Below, piece after piece: positions 1 to 9,082 of a stretch of DNA of 64,000 nucleotides. The notes below the pieces were generated by a model that was not told the DNA's origin, did no database searches, and saw only the letters and a program-made list of their open reading frames with translations. This DNA comes from Lachnospiraceae bacterium (GTDB lineage Bacteria > Bacillota > Clostridia > Lachnospirales > Lachnospiraceae): contig JAQYAY010000012.1 in the NCBI GenBank assembly GCA_029338735.1, positions 32,924 through 96,923 on the forward strand, read 5' to 3'. Numbering within the stretch: position 1 is the first letter of the stretch; every line of letters begins with the position of its first letter. The position numbers and the translations under genes are program-made.

Positions 1-1
1 C

Positions 2-1645
2 GGATGTGCCAGGGAAAATGGCTCTTCTTCTGCTAAAAAGGGCAGCTACATGGAGCGGGTCAACAGCACCTATGACGCCAATGTCGTGGATGACAAGTAC
101 CGGACGACGTATGAGATTTTTGTAGGATCATTCTATGATTCCGATGGAGACGGCACCGGCGACCTGAACGGTGTCACTGAAAAAATAGGATATATCAGGG
201 ATATGGGATTCAACGAGATCTGGCTCATGCCGATCTGCCCTTCGCCTACCTATCACAAATATGATGTGACCGATTATACTGCTATTGATCCCGCATACGG
301 CACGATGGATGATTTTGAAAAGCTGGTAAAGACCTGCCACGACAATGGCATCCGGCTGATCACTGATCTGGTACTGAACCATACTTCTACCGCGCATCCG
401 TGGTTCAAAGAGGCCGCTCAGTATCTGAACGGTCTGGGAAAAAATGACAAGCCTTCCGCAAAGGACTGCCCGTATGTGAATTACTATAATTTTTCCAGAG
501 AAGCAAAAGAGGGCTACGCCCAGCTGGCCGGCAGTGACTGGTACTATGAAGCCAGGTTCTGGGAAGGCATGCCCGATCTGAATCTGGATAATGAAGCCGT
601 GAAAGATGAGATCAAAAAGATCACAGATTTCTGGCTCAACAAAGGTGTAGACGGATTCCGTCTCGATGCCGTAACGAGCTACTATACAGGCAATGATGAC
701 AAAAATATTGCATTCCTCAAGTGGCTGAATGATGAGGTCAAAACAAAGGATCCTGATGCATATATGGTCGGCGAATGCTGGACTGACTATACGACATATG
801 CGAGATACTACAAGAGCGGTATTGACAGCTTCTTCGATTTCAGCTTCGCCAATGACAGCGGAGCCATTGCTTCTACAGTGCGTTCAGCCAGCGGCGCAAA
901 AGGTTTCGGTGAAATGATGGTCACAGTGCAGGATGAGATCAGGGCTAATAATAAGGATGGCATAGAAGCCCCGTTCTACACAAACCATGATATGGCACGT
1001 TCCGCTGGCTATTATCCTGGCGATGACGGTTCCAAAGTCAAGCTGGCGACAGGAATGAACCTGATGATGAGCGGAAACGCTTTTGTCTACTATGGCGAAG
1101 AACTCGGCATGAAGGGAAGCGGCAAAGATGAAAATAAGCGGGCTCCGATGTACTGGTCGTCTGATTCTTCTGCAAAAGGCATGACCAGGGGCCCTGATGA
1201 CATGGATTCATTCGAGATGAAATTCGACTCAGAGGACAAGCAGGCAAAGGATGACACATCAATACTTAACTATGTGAAGCAGGCTGTAAAACTCAGAAAT
1301 ACCTTCCCGGTAATAGCACGCGGAACTGTATCAGTAATCGACGGTGCTTCTGATGACAATGTTCTTGCCATAGAAAAGAAAATGGATGACAACAGTTATG
1401 ATCCGGTAGTGATAGTCTACAATGTCACCGACAAGACACAGACCGTAAAACAGTCTGCACTTCCTGACGGATTCTCAAAGCTCGGTGGAGTGCTGATCTC
1501 AGGTGCTTCAGGAAATGCCAGGAAGGGTGGAAATGACGCCACATCATCTTCCTCAGAAACTTCTGAAAAAGAAGTCGAAGTCACAATAAAAGACGGCTCC
1601 ATTACAATGCCAGCACAGAGCATTGCAATTTTTACAGACAAATAA
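2..1645 (+). CDS. Secreted lipoprotein alpha-amylase family (GH13) glycoside hydrolase, 5' truncated
   Basis: Alpha-glucan hydrolase of family GH13, anchored outside the cell. The reading frame is open from base 2, so the ATG at 50 is probably internal. The in-frame codons 2-10 read Gly-Cys-Ala and are followed by a Ser/Lys/Gly linker, which looks like the end of a lipobox with the lipidated Cys at 5-7; the signal peptide lies outside the window. Counting from the ATG at 50, the four GH13 regions are DLVLNH (106-111), GFRLDAV (202-208), GECW (241-244) and YTNHD (310-314). This gives the triad Asp206, Glu242, Asp314. A C-terminal beta domain follows, with a low-complexity Ser/Thr/Glu stretch near 500-512. 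Whether the substrate is starch, maltodextrin or another alpha-glucoside cannot be told. The gene ends in a strong terminator. Confidence 0.93.
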   Translation, partial: GCARENGSSSAKKGSYMERVNSTYDANVVDDKYRTTYEIFVGSFYDSDGDGTGDLNGVTEKIGYIRDMGFNEIWLMPICPSPTYHKYDVTDYTAIDPAYGTMDDFEKLVKTCHDNGIRLITDLVLNHTSTAHPWFKEAAQYLNGLGKNDKPSAKDCPYVNYYNFSREAKEGYAQLAGSDWYYEARFWEGMPDLNLDNEAVKDEIKKITDFWLNKGVDGFRLDAVTSYYTGNDDKNIAFLKWLNDEVKTKDPDAYMVGECWTDYTTYARYYKSGIDSFFDFSFANDSGAIASTVRSASGAKGFGEMMVTVQDEIRANNKDGIEAPFYTNHDMARSAGYYPGDDGSKVKLATGMNLMMSGNAFVYYGEELGMKGSGKDENKRAPMYWSSDSSAKGMTRGPDDMDSFEMKFDSEDKQAKDDTSILNYVKQAVKLRNTFPVIARGTVSVIDGASDDNVLAIEKKMDDNSYDPVVIVYNVTDKTQTVKQSALPDGFSKLGGVLISGASGNARKGGNDATSSSSETSEKEVEVTIKDGSITMPAQSIAIFTDK

Positions 1646-1651
1646 AAATAT

Positions 1652-1683
1652 CAGCTCTCATGGAAATCCATGGGAGCTGTTTT
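1652..1683. terminator. Rho-independent terminator between convergent genes
   Basis: A 12-base arm (CAGCTCTCATGG) and its near-perfect complement (CCATGGGAGCTG) flank an AAAT loop, followed by four T. It ends the amylase transcript. An A-rich run on the left lets it also serve the converging minus-strand gene. Confidence 0.85.
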
Positions 1684-2435
1684 CAGTCTACATTGAATAT
1701 GATATTGTCCCGGTCGATATCTACTATCTTGTCCCGGAAACGTGCCACCTGCGGGCGGCGTTTAAATTTTTCAATGATGGAATAATCCTCCCAGCAGTGC
1801 ATTGGGAATATCAGGTCGCAGTCTATACGCTGCACGAAATAGTCAAGTCCGACATATGCGCCTGCACCCATTCTCGGATCAAGCACCACAAAACCTAAAT
1901 CTATATGCTTGTTCTCGAGATGCCGCATCTGTTTCTTGTATCCGCCGCCATAGATGTCCGAATACAGCGGATTCCCGTCTTCATCGACATTCCATACCGA
2001 CAGATCACCGGCATGATAGATGGTGAGCCCGTCAGTCTGCACCAGAAAAGCCACTCCCGCATCATTGCTCAGAAGTGTCTTTATCTTCATATCTGCAATC
2101 TCATAATCATTAAGCGGCTTTACAAACTTTATCAGATCGCGGATCTGTGGATCATAGCCATTCCTGATCAGATAATTCTTGCTGAGCCTTATATCTTTTG
2201 AAAAAATATAATGCACGTCCCGCTCTGCTGCCCATTTCAGGACATCAGGCGAAAAGTGGTCCTTATGTGAATGTGATGCAAACACATAAACCGGCTTCTC
2301 TGCCGAGAAAACCGGTTCCTTGCCATGAAAAATCACATCATTGTATGTACAGGCTGGAAAATAATCAAATACCAGCTGCTTTGTATCTGTCTCCACCACA
2401 AAAGAACTGTGATGTATAAATGTTACGCGAAGCAT
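1683..2435 (-). CDS. Metallo-beta-lactamase-fold metal-dependent hydrolase
   Basis: Cytoplasmic protein of 250 residues with the MBL zinc-binding motif SHSHKDHF (near 54-61), a downstream HAGD motif and a late FPMHCW histidine. It resembles the UPF0173 / UlaG-like branch of MBL hydrolases. The substrate is unknown. Its ATG overlaps the stop of the upstream pilin-like gene (TAATG), and its Shine-Dalgarno GGAGG lies in the last codons of that gene, so the two are translationally coupled. No functional link between the two is obvious. Confidence 0.8.
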   Translation of the reverse strand: MLRVTFIHHSSFVVETDTKQLVFDYFPACTYNDVIFHGKEPVFSAEKPVYVFASHSHKDHFSPDVLKWAAERDVHYIFSKDIRLSKNYLIRNGYDPQIRDLIKFVKPLNDYEIADMKIKTLLSNDAGVAFLVQTDGLTIYHAGDLSVWNVDEDGNPLYSDIYGGGYKKQMRHLENKHIDLGFVVLDPRMGAGAYVGLDYFVQRIDCDLIFPMHCWEDYSIIEKFKRRPQVARFRDKIVDIDRDNIIFNVD

Positions 2436-2938
2436 TAGTCCTCCTGACCATTAGCGCTTTCATACGTCCCGCCTGACTGCTCTGTATATTCCTTGTATTT
2501 ATCAGCATTCTCCCCGTTCTTATCACTCCATTCAGCCTGACACGAAATAGACTTGGAAGCAGGATCCTGCTCTACATTCACTGTCCAGACAGCATCCTTC
2601 AGTGCCTTGGAGCTCCTTGTCGTATCGCCGATACTCTCCCTGACTTTTTCCTGTAGCGCATGGGGATCATCGCATTCAATTTTTCCTTTGCCATTGGTTG
2701 CAGTCCATACTACTGTCGCACCAGTTTCAGGAATGTCCTTATACACGGCCTCGTCCATAGCCGCCACACTTGTGGCTTCAAGAATTTCCGCCGCTGCGTG
2801 ACAGTCGACAGCCACTCTCGACTTCTCGACATATCTCAGATACTGCGGCGCCAGAATCACTGCAAGCACTGCAATGATCGCCATCACCACAATCAGTTCT
2901 ACCAGAGTGAACCCACGGTTCCCGTTTTCCTTCCTCAT
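2435..2938 (-). CDS. Type IV pilin-like / pseudopilin protein
   Basis: Protein of 167 residues with a class III (prepilin) signal: a short basic leader, then RGFTLVELIVVMAIIAVL, with cleavage expected between Gly and Phe and the conserved Glu at +5 of the mature protein. The hydrophobic helix is followed by a soluble domain beginning near residue 35. Type IV pilins and type II secretion or competence pseudopilins share this start. No pilus assembly ATPase, prepilin peptidase or other pilin is in the window, so this is an orphan whose machinery must be elsewhere. The start is supported by a GAGAGG site 7 bases upstream. It forms a two-gene unit with the downstream MBL-fold gene. Confidence 0.85.
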   Translation of the reverse strand: MRKENGNRGFTLVELIVVMAIIAVLAVILAPQYLRYVEKSRVAVDCHAAAEILEATSVAAMDEAVYKDIPETGATVVWTATNGKGKIECDDPHALQEKVRESIGDTTRSSKALKDAVWTVNVEQDPASKSISCQAEWSDKNGENADKYKEYTEQSGGTYESANGQED

Positions 2939-3430
2939 ATGCAGCCTCTCTTTCGCAAGGAACTTATCAGAATTATACCATAGTGTGGGGAATGCAACAA
3001 TAATTAAATAATTCTTTACATATTCAGAATATCAGCGTATCTTCGAGATCATTTGTGACTTTTGTGCCATAATGCTCTATTGTGCTAGTGGTAATCTTTC
3101 ATATGTATGTTTTCACTCTGCAAAAATTTCTACACTTCTGGCATCAATTTCATGTGGTAGCAATAAAGGATTTTCGCAGTTGAACGAATTTGAAATAAAA
3201 CGCATCAGCACTAATTAAATTACTTGAACCTGTTTTGATGCGAGTTTGAAAAAATAAGGTATTATGTGAGAATGTTGTAATTCAAACGTTGCAATTTTGA
3301 TGCTGTTCGCACCTAGCTTAATGTATTGCGAGAATATCAGAAGAGGCAGCATCAGATTTGATGCCGCCAGATGTATTATTATTATATAGCGAGAATTACA
3401 AAGTCCAGCAAGGCTATATTGATGCTAATT
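2939..3430. other. Non-coding AT-rich intergenic region
   Basis: About 490 bases without a credible gene, between the start of the pilin-like gene and the end of the MATE gene. It holds a periodic motif series (separate entry). An imperfect hairpin at 3345-3368 has arms GGCAGCATCA and TGATGCCGCC with one mismatch; it has no T-tract and is a weak terminator candidate for the MATE gene. Confidence 0.6.
3235..3425. repeat. Degenerate 61-base periodic motif series (TTGATGC / GYGAGAAT)
   Basis: TTGATGC occurs at 3235, 3297, 3358 and 3419, that is at steps of 62, 61 and 61 bases. In the first three units GTGAGAAT or GCGAGAAT begins at the same offset (31 bases after the first T of TTGATGC). The inverse motif GCATCA occurs at 3141 and 3202, also 61 bases apart. 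The intervening bases are not conserved. It could be an old tandem duplication, iterated regulatory sites, or a decayed repeat array. I do not assign a function. Confidence 0.4.
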
Positions 3431-4711
3431 TTATATGGCAAAACGCCCCATAGCCAGTATCACGATCAGTGTCGTGAGTTCGGATGCTGCAAATGACAGG
3501 AACACACCTGAGAGGCCGAAGATACGGGACAGTACGAAGCCGTAGAGAGCTATCAGGATCATGCCACGAAGAAGTGAACCTGTGACCACGATTCTCGCTC
3601 TGGCGGTTGCTGAATAGTAGGCAAGCAGGAAAATATTGATACCCGCAAATACAAATCCAAGGAAGTACTGACGCAGACCACTGTGAGCTATTGCAAGAAG
3701 CTCAGCATTATGCTGGCTGTTGAAGATACCGATCATAGGATCTGTAGCCAGGAATCCTGCAGCAACGAACAGCGCTTCTGCAACCGCTGTAATGATGAGT
3801 CCTGAGCGAAGCACCATACTCACATCATCTTTTCTGCCCTTGCCATATGAATCACTGATCAGAGGCTGGAGTCCCTGCGATATTCCATTGAATATAGCAA
3901 CCACGACAAGCGCTATATTTGCAATGACGCTGTATGCCGCCACAGCCACATTTCCTGCAATCCCGAGACAAAGATAATTGAACACAAGAGAAGTAAATCC
4001 ATTTGAAATCTCGCCTACGAATCCGCTCATACCTAGTGGCACCGCACTTTTGAGGTATGAAAATGACAGGCGGTGTCTACTGAAACCGACTGTATTCTTC
4101 TTTCCAAGGAAATGAATGAGACAGATCAGCATCGAAAGTCCCGGACAGCAGATTGTAGCCAGTGCTGCACCTGTGAATCCCAGTCCACAGACAAACATGA
4201 AGACATAGTCAAAAACTATATTGAAAGCGCTGCCTGAGAGCTGTGCCGCCATGGCGATGCCAGGAGCCCTGTCATTGCGGCAAAAGGCTGTAAATGTGTA
4301 ATTGCACATAAACGCCGGTGCAAACATCAGACATAGCCTTGCGTAGCCCTCTCCCATCTTCTGCAACGCCGCATCGGCTCCCATCAGGGCCAGCACCTGC
4401 TTAGGCACAAATATCCCAAGCAGTACGAACGGAATGCTTATAATAAGTGTCCAGCAGATAGACTGCATGAAGTACCAGCTCACGTCCTTACCGCTCGCTC
4501 TTCTGAGACTGTATATAACAGATGAGCCGATACCGATCATTGAACCAAGTGCGTACATGAGTCCGTACAGCGGCAGTGTCATATTGAGTACAGCCAGACC
4601 GTCTGCTCCGAATCCCCATGAAATAAAAAATGTGTCGGCAAGGATGTAGACCGAAAGGCCTACCATGCCGATCACATTCAAGGACACGTACTTTGCAATT
4701 TTCTTTTTCAT
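3431..4711 (-). CDS. MATE family multidrug/sodium efflux transporter
   Basis: Integral membrane protein of 426 residues with about twelve hydrophobic segments in two similar halves, the size and layout of the MATE family, which exports cationic drugs or metabolites in exchange for Na+ or H+. Residues typical of the family include the N-terminal stretch near PLYGLMYALGSMIGIG and a mirrored region in the second half (QGLQPLISDSYGKG). A strong GGAGGAAAGG site precedes the ATG. It is monocistronic, downstream of the tRNA-Leu gene and its terminator. The substrate cannot be predicted. Confidence 0.9.
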   Translation of the reverse strand: MKKKIAKYVSLNVIGMVGLSVYILADTFFISWGFGADGLAVLNMTLPLYGLMYALGSMIGIGSSVIYSLRRASGKDVSWYFMQSICWTLIISIPFVLLGIFVPKQVLALMGADAALQKMGEGYARLCLMFAPAFMCNYTFTAFCRNDRAPGIAMAAQLSGSAFNIVFDYVFMFVCGLGFTGAALATICCPGLSMLICLIHFLGKKNTVGFSRHRLSFSYLKSAVPLGMSGFVGEISNGFTSLVFNYLCLGIAGNVAVAAYSVIANIALVVVAIFNGISQGLQPLISDSYGKGRKDDVSMVLRSGLIITAVAEALFVAAGFLATDPMIGIFNSQHNAELLAIAHSGLRQYFLGFVFAGINIFLLAYYSATARARIVVTGSLLRGMILIALYGFVLSRIFGLSGVFLSFAASELTTLIVILAMGRFAI

Positions 4712-4806
4712 AGCGCTGCTTCCTTTCCTCCAAAAGACTGATGGTGCTGAACTTTTGTGACAGAGCCGGCGTCTCAGGAATGGGGCCCGGCAGCAGCGCT
4801 GCCATC

Positions 4807-4835
4807 AAAAAAGTCACTCGATAAACGGGTGACTC
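4807..4835 (-). terminator. Terminator of tRNA-Leu
   Basis: On the minus strand, AGTCACCCG and CGAGTGACT pair around a TTTAT loop and are followed by six T, starting 14 bases after the tRNA 3' end. Confidence 0.8.
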
Positions 4836-4848
4836 TTTAATAATGTAA

Positions 4849-4932
4849 TGCGGAAGATGGGACTTGAACCCACACAGTATTGCTACCACAAGATCCTTAG
4901 TCTTGCTCGTCTGCCAGTTCCGACACTTCCGC
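4849..4932 (-). tRNA. tRNA-Leu (anticodon AAG)
   Basis: 84-base class II tRNA. The acceptor arm GCGGAAG pairs with CTTCCGC and the discriminator is A. The anticodon stem CAAGA/TCTTG encloses the loop CTAAGGA, so the anticodon is AAG (expected to become IAG), reading CUU/CUC. It has a long variable arm and a TTCAAGT T-loop. CCA is not encoded. Confidence 0.92.
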
Positions 4933-4970
4933 ATCTGTTAAGTTGTTGTTGCTCTCTCGCAACGATGTAT

Positions 4971-4999
4971 ATGATACCAAAACAGCATGTGATTGTCAA
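4971..4999 (-). promoter_or_regulatory. Promoter of tRNA-Leu
   Basis: On the minus strand a perfect -35 TTGACA (4994-4999), a 17-base spacer and -10 TATCAT (4971-4976), about 39 bases before the tRNA 5' end. The precursor leader contains a small hairpin, GTTGC...GCAAC. Confidence 0.85.
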
Positions 5000-5015
5000 G
5001 CACTTTTTTCAACTT

Positions 5016-7574
5016 TTAAATATATTTTTTGTCGAAGTCTTCCTGACGCAGTGGTCTGTCGTACAGGAAGCCCTGGATCATCGACACATTCATGTCTTCG
5101 AGCTTCTTCTTCTGTGGCTGACGTTCCACGCCCTCTACGACTACATTCATATTCACGGCATCAGCAAGCTGTGACACAGAACGGATGAAAGCATCCGAGA
5201 AACTGTCCTTGTCAATATCATTGACGAAACAGCGGTCAATCTTAATCTCATCAAGAGGGAAATCCTTGATTCGTGACAGAGACGAGTAACCTGTACCGAA
5301 ATCATCAAGAGCCAGGCGCACACCCAGATCATGGATACGTGACAGGACATCCTTCATGCGGTCCATGTCATTTATTGCCATGCCCTCAGTCACTTCGAGC
5401 ACTAGGTTGTCTGGATTGATACCGGTGATCCTTATCGCATTTGCGATCACGTCTACAATATCGTTCTGTAGCAGCTGTACGACTGACAGATTGACATTCA
5501 CCCTGTACTCAGGATGACCATAGTCATTCCAGTAGCGGCAGTGGCGCGCGGCCTCAATGAGCACATGCTCGTCGATCGGGATAATGAGTCCCAGATACTC
5601 TGCTAAGGAAATAAACTTGTCCGGAGTCATGAAGCCGAGCTTCTTCGAATTCCATCTGACAAGTGCCTCAGCACCGCAGCATCGCGGCTCGACATTATTC
5701 CTGATATCAACAACCGGCTGATAATATACCTCAAACTCCCGGCAGTCATCAGCCACAGCCTCTCTCAATGCCTTCTCAATACCCATCCTGTCTGACGGCA
5801 TCTTCGAAGAGACATCTGTAAAATACTCAGTCTTGTTCTTGCCTCTTGACTTCGCCTGATGAAGAGCATAGTCCACCCTCTGCAGCAGTATATCCTCATT
5901 ATCACCGTCCTGTGGAAAATATACGATTCCCATGCAGGCAGTACAGTAATATTCATTATCATCGAGAGAAAACGGCTTTTCGAATCTGTTTTTTATATTC
6001 TCAGTAATCTGGCTGACATTTTCAAATCCGGAATATGGCACCAGAACTGCGAACTGGTCGCCGCCTATACGATAGCACTGCGCATCCTTTTTCACAGCCT
6101 GCTGGACCGACCATGCAGCCTTTTTCAGGAATCTGTCGGCAAGCACATGACCTAGTCCGTCATTTAATGCGTTGAAATCATCGAGATCGACGAAAATAAG
6201 AGTTCCCTGGCCTTTGCTTCTGACTGCATCATTGATGCACGTCTCGAAATCCAGGTGGAATCTGTGACGGTTGTAGAGTCCTGTCAGATCATCAAGATCA
6301 GCTGACTCCCTGATCTTCTTCTGATACTGCTTCTGCTTCGTGATATCAGTGATCGTGAATACGTCCACTTTAGAGCCATCCCGCCACTGAGTCACATTTG
6401 TATAAACCAGGTATATGTCACCACTGCCGGCAGCCGAGAACTCCTTAGGTGCCTTCACAGCCTCTTCAGCAGAATCACCTATCACAAATCTTCTTCTGAA
6501 CAGCTCCTCATTCATAGGATCTGCAAAAATCTCATCAGCAGCTTTATTTCTGAATATCAGTTCATTCGTAGCGTCATTGAAGATCACAACGGCAAACTGG
6601 GCCGAATCGTAAAATGCCCGCATGAAATCATCAGCACCGCGCAACAGGTCAGAATATTTCTGAGTATCCCTCTTGGCTCTGAGCAGATTCCCTGCCCTCT
6701 TCGCAAAGTCAATGTCATCACTATGCCATACATGGCCCTCGTCAAAGCTCAGAAGGCAGAGATAGCTCATTCTGCTGTCATTTTCAAGACATGTAAAAAT
6801 TCCCGCTGTAATCCCATATTTCTGCATAAAATTCCTGAATCCATCAGAGATAAGTGAATCTGCAGATATGGTATATGTCTTGCCATCAAGAAATGGCAGA
6901 TCATCCGGCTTTACATCGGCGAACACCTTTTTCACAGCACCGTCACTGCCTGAATATTCATTTACAGTCTCAACCTTATTACCATCTGAAGTGATCAGCA
7001 CTGCACTGTCAAAATCTATGCAGAGAGCCATCTTCTTCACAATGTCATCTGCCGCATCATGATAGCTGATATTGCCGTTCATATCATCTACCAGCATTGA
7101 CAGATATCTGTAATACTTCTTCGTGCGTAAGAGCCTGTCAGCATCCTCTGCACCTTTCTGTCCCTGAGTATGGGCATCCGATAGCTCCGACTCTGTATCA
7201 CAGAACAGCCCCAGGAGGTCCTTGAAGACCTTTGTCAGAGCGTCTGCCCTCTTAGTATCATTTTTATCTACAAGAAACAGGTACCCGCAGACCTTCCCGT
7301 CGCCACGTCTGATCGCAATTGTGCGCAGATGTATGTCATCAAAATCCCTGTCTATTACATCAGTGGCGTCATAATCATAAAATGAACTCCTGATATCCCC
7401 TATTGTCTCCCTGTTCACCCTCTTAAAGAAAAGCTGCTCTGTATCAACATCCGTGAAATATGACAGCATCACCTTGCCATCGGTGTCTGCCATAAGCCCG
7501 GAAATTCCGGCATGCTCCAGAAGCTCCTTTATTACTTCGTTAAGTTTCTGTCTGTTTGTCTCAATTTCCGACAT
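5016..7574 (-). CDS. GAF/PAS-GGDEF-EAL cyclic-di-GMP regulator, probably a phosphodiesterase
   Basis: 852-residue cytoplasmic regulator of c-di-GMP. Layout: an N-terminal sensory region (about 1-120), a GAF-like region (about 150-300), a PAS-like region (about 310-415), GGDEF (about 425-585) and EAL (about 600-850). The cyclase signature reads GGDQF (504-508) instead of GGDEF/GGEEF, so cyclase activity may be lost or reduced. The EAL domain looks complete: EALVRW (636-641), NLSVVQL, EVTEG, LDDFGTGYSSL, the Lys of EIKIDR and VVEGVE. Net c-di-GMP hydrolysis, with GGDEF as a regulatory domain, is the likeliest activity (inference). No transmembrane segment is seen. The gene starts 2 bases after the stop of the methyltransferase-like gene. 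A PelD-type c-di-GMP receptor is encoded at 42194-44356. Confidence 0.9.
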   Translation of the reverse strand: MSEIETNRQKLNEVIKELLEHAGISGLMADTDGKVMLSYFTDVDTEQLFFKRVNRETIGDIRSSFYDYDATDVIDRDFDDIHLRTIAIRRGDGKVCGYLFLVDKNDTKRADALTKVFKDLLGLFCDTESELSDAHTQGQKGAEDADRLLRTKKYYRYLSMLVDDMNGNISYHDAADDIVKKMALCIDFDSAVLITSDGNKVETVNEYSGSDGAVKKVFADVKPDDLPFLDGKTYTISADSLISDGFRNFMQKYGITAGIFTCLENDSRMSYLCLLSFDEGHVWHSDDIDFAKRAGNLLRAKRDTQKYSDLLRGADDFMRAFYDSAQFAVVIFNDATNELIFRNKAADEIFADPMNEELFRRRFVIGDSAEEAVKAPKEFSAAGSGDIYLVYTNVTQWRDGSKVDVFTITDITKQKQYQKKIRESADLDDLTGLYNRHRFHLDFETCINDAVRSKGQGTLIFVDLDDFNALNDGLGHVLADRFLKKAAWSVQQAVKKDAQCYRIGGDQFAVLVPYSGFENVSQITENIKNRFEKPFSLDDNEYYCTACMGIVYFPQDGDNEDILLQRVDYALHQAKSRGKNKTEYFTDVSSKMPSDRMGIEKALREAVADDCREFEVYYQPVVDIRNNVEPRCCGAEALVRWNSKKLGFMTPDKFISLAEYLGLIIPIDEHVLIEAARHCRYWNDYGHPEYRVNVNLSVVQLLQNDIVDVIANAIRITGINPDNLVLEVTEGMAINDMDRMKDVLSRIHDLGVRLALDDFGTGYSSLSRIKDFPLDEIKIDRCFVNDIDKDSFSDAFIRSVSQLADAVNMNVVVEGVERQPQKKKLEDMNVSMIQGFLYDRPLRQEDFDKKYI

Positions 7575-7576
7575 TT

Positions 7577-9082
7577 TTATACCCGTTCTATTACATAAAT
7601 ACTTCTTTTATCATCAAATGGAATCTCCTCACAGAAGGAAAGTCCACCCGATTTTCTGATCATTGCCTTTATTTCACTGCCCCCAGTAAGGTAAAAGGCA
7701 TACCCGTGCGGCTTTAGCAATTTTACTGTCGCTTTTTCCGTTTTTTCAAAAAACTCCTTTCTATCTCCCTCATCCTTATCATACATATCCGGGAGCTCTG
7801 AGATGATCTCATCAAAAGGCTCATCGCTCTCAAATGTAAAGGCACTCCTCCTGACAAAATATATATTTTTGTCCTTGCGCATCGCATCAGCCTTTCCGGC
7901 TCTGATTGCATCCGCACTGGTATCGATTGCAAACAATACATGTGTCTTCAGATACTCATCCCTCTCGAGAAGCAGCGTACCATTTCCTGAAAAAATATCC
8001 GCTACTCTCGCATCTTCCTTCAGAAATTTTCTGACCAGATACACCATTATAGCGGCCTTGACCGGCTGCATGGATGTAGAAAGACGGTCTGCGGCATAGG
8101 CAAATCTGTCATCTGCCATTCCAAGCGGCCTTATGAAAAGCGCATATCCACCTGACTTCTTCGGATAGAAATGAAGCTCCATATCGTATGGTGCTGAATT
8201 GACAAGTCTGTCTCTGAAAAGATATAAAAACTCCGCTGTAAAGCGTTTTGCTGCGTCTGTATGATGATCCTTCTTCTCATGAACCACTATTCTGACAGAG
8301 ATCTTGTCATCTGGTCTCGTGGTCCTGCGAAGAAATCTGAGGAAATCACTCTTTGAAATCTCCTCACGCATGGTATCAGGTCTGGCTTTAAATGTCCCCT
8401 GAATCCGGTACATCAGGTGACTGTACAGCCTGATATCGAGCACTCTCGGAAGATCCTCGCTCTTTATGAGAGCTCCGATTGCCGAAAAGCCTTTATCTAT
8501 TCCACGGTGCTTAAGCTCTTCCTTCAGTGGCTCATAAAAGCCCCTGACAGGGACAAGCAGTGCCCCGAAAGAATCCGGTTTGATAAATACAGCAGCCTGA
8601 TGGCTGTCACCAGCATCCAGAATCTCGACAAGCTGCTTTCTCTCAGCAAGGATATGCTTCATATCTGCTTCAGGGAATGAAGTCGTATCTATCTCTTTAA
8701 GCCTCTTCTCAAGGTATGCGGCATCGCTGTCACTCAGTATGCCTTTTCCGCCTAGCCTGATTACTGACTTCAGATAGCTCTCTCTGACAAAAAGCCTATC
8801 CTCTCTCCTGTAGGCATCCATCAGTGCTTCAAGAAGCATCACTGAATCCTTGTCTCCCAGATCAAGCGGGAGCTCGCCAATAAGGAGTGCTGCGGATTTC
8901 CTGACCTTGGCATCATCACAGTCAAGACCTCTTACAAGAGCACGTGCGCTCTCGCTGTCATCAGCTATGCTTGGGCCTATTGCCTCATCCCCCTCCCTGA
9001 TGGACTTTCTAATGTCCGACAGGGTAGTTCGCAGATCCTTATTTTCTTTCAGATTCGTGATAAGTACTTCCGAATTAATCAT
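7577..9082 (-). CDS. HEAT-like repeat plus THUMP/UPF0020-type methyltransferase-like protein
   Basis: About 501 residues from the ATG at 9082; a further in-frame GTG lies at 9118 without a ribosome site. The N-terminal part has helical HEAT-like repeats (around KVRKSAALLIGELPL). The middle resembles a THUMP-like RNA-binding region. The C-terminal third is a class I SAM-dependent methyltransferase fold with the SAM loop DIFSGNGTLLLERD. In RNA/DNA methyltransferases of the UPF0020 group a (D/N)PPY motif follows; here the corresponding strand reads ISELPDMYD, so the catalytic tetrapeptide is altered. It may have another target or have lost base-methylation activity. It is co-transcribed with the c-di-GMP regulator. 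Confidence 0.65.
   Translation of the reverse strand: MINSEVLITNLKENKDLRTTLSDIRKSIREGDEAIGPSIADDSESARALVRGLDCDDAKVRKSAALLIGELPLDLGDKDSVMLLEALMDAYRREDRLFVRESYLKSVIRLGGKGILSDSDAAYLEKRLKEIDTTSFPEADMKHILAERKQLVEILDAGDSHQAAVFIKPDSFGALLVPVRGFYEPLKEELKHRGIDKGFSAIGALIKSEDLPRVLDIRLYSHLMYRIQGTFKARPDTMREEISKSDFLRFLRRTTRPDDKISVRIVVHEKKDHHTDAAKRFTAEFLYLFRDRLVNSAPYDMELHFYPKKSGGYALFIRPLGMADDRFAYAADRLSTSMQPVKAAIMVYLVRKFLKEDARVADIFSGNGTLLLERDEYLKTHVLFAIDTSADAIRAGKADAMRKDKNIYFVRRSAFTFESDEPFDEIISELPDMYDKDEGDRKEFFEKTEKATVKLLKPHGYAFYLTGGSEIKAMIRKSGGLSFCEEIPFDDKRSIYVIERV

Noticed and set aside
3141..3425. A CRISPR array (61-base period)
   Set aside because: Only 7-8 base motifs are shared, repeats are not near-identical over 25 bases or more, and no cas gene is present. 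Kept only as a periodic motif.
4488..4934. A 148-codon minus-strand reading frame across tRNA-Leu
   Set aside because: It covers the tRNA, its terminator and the start of the MATE gene in another frame; chance ORF.
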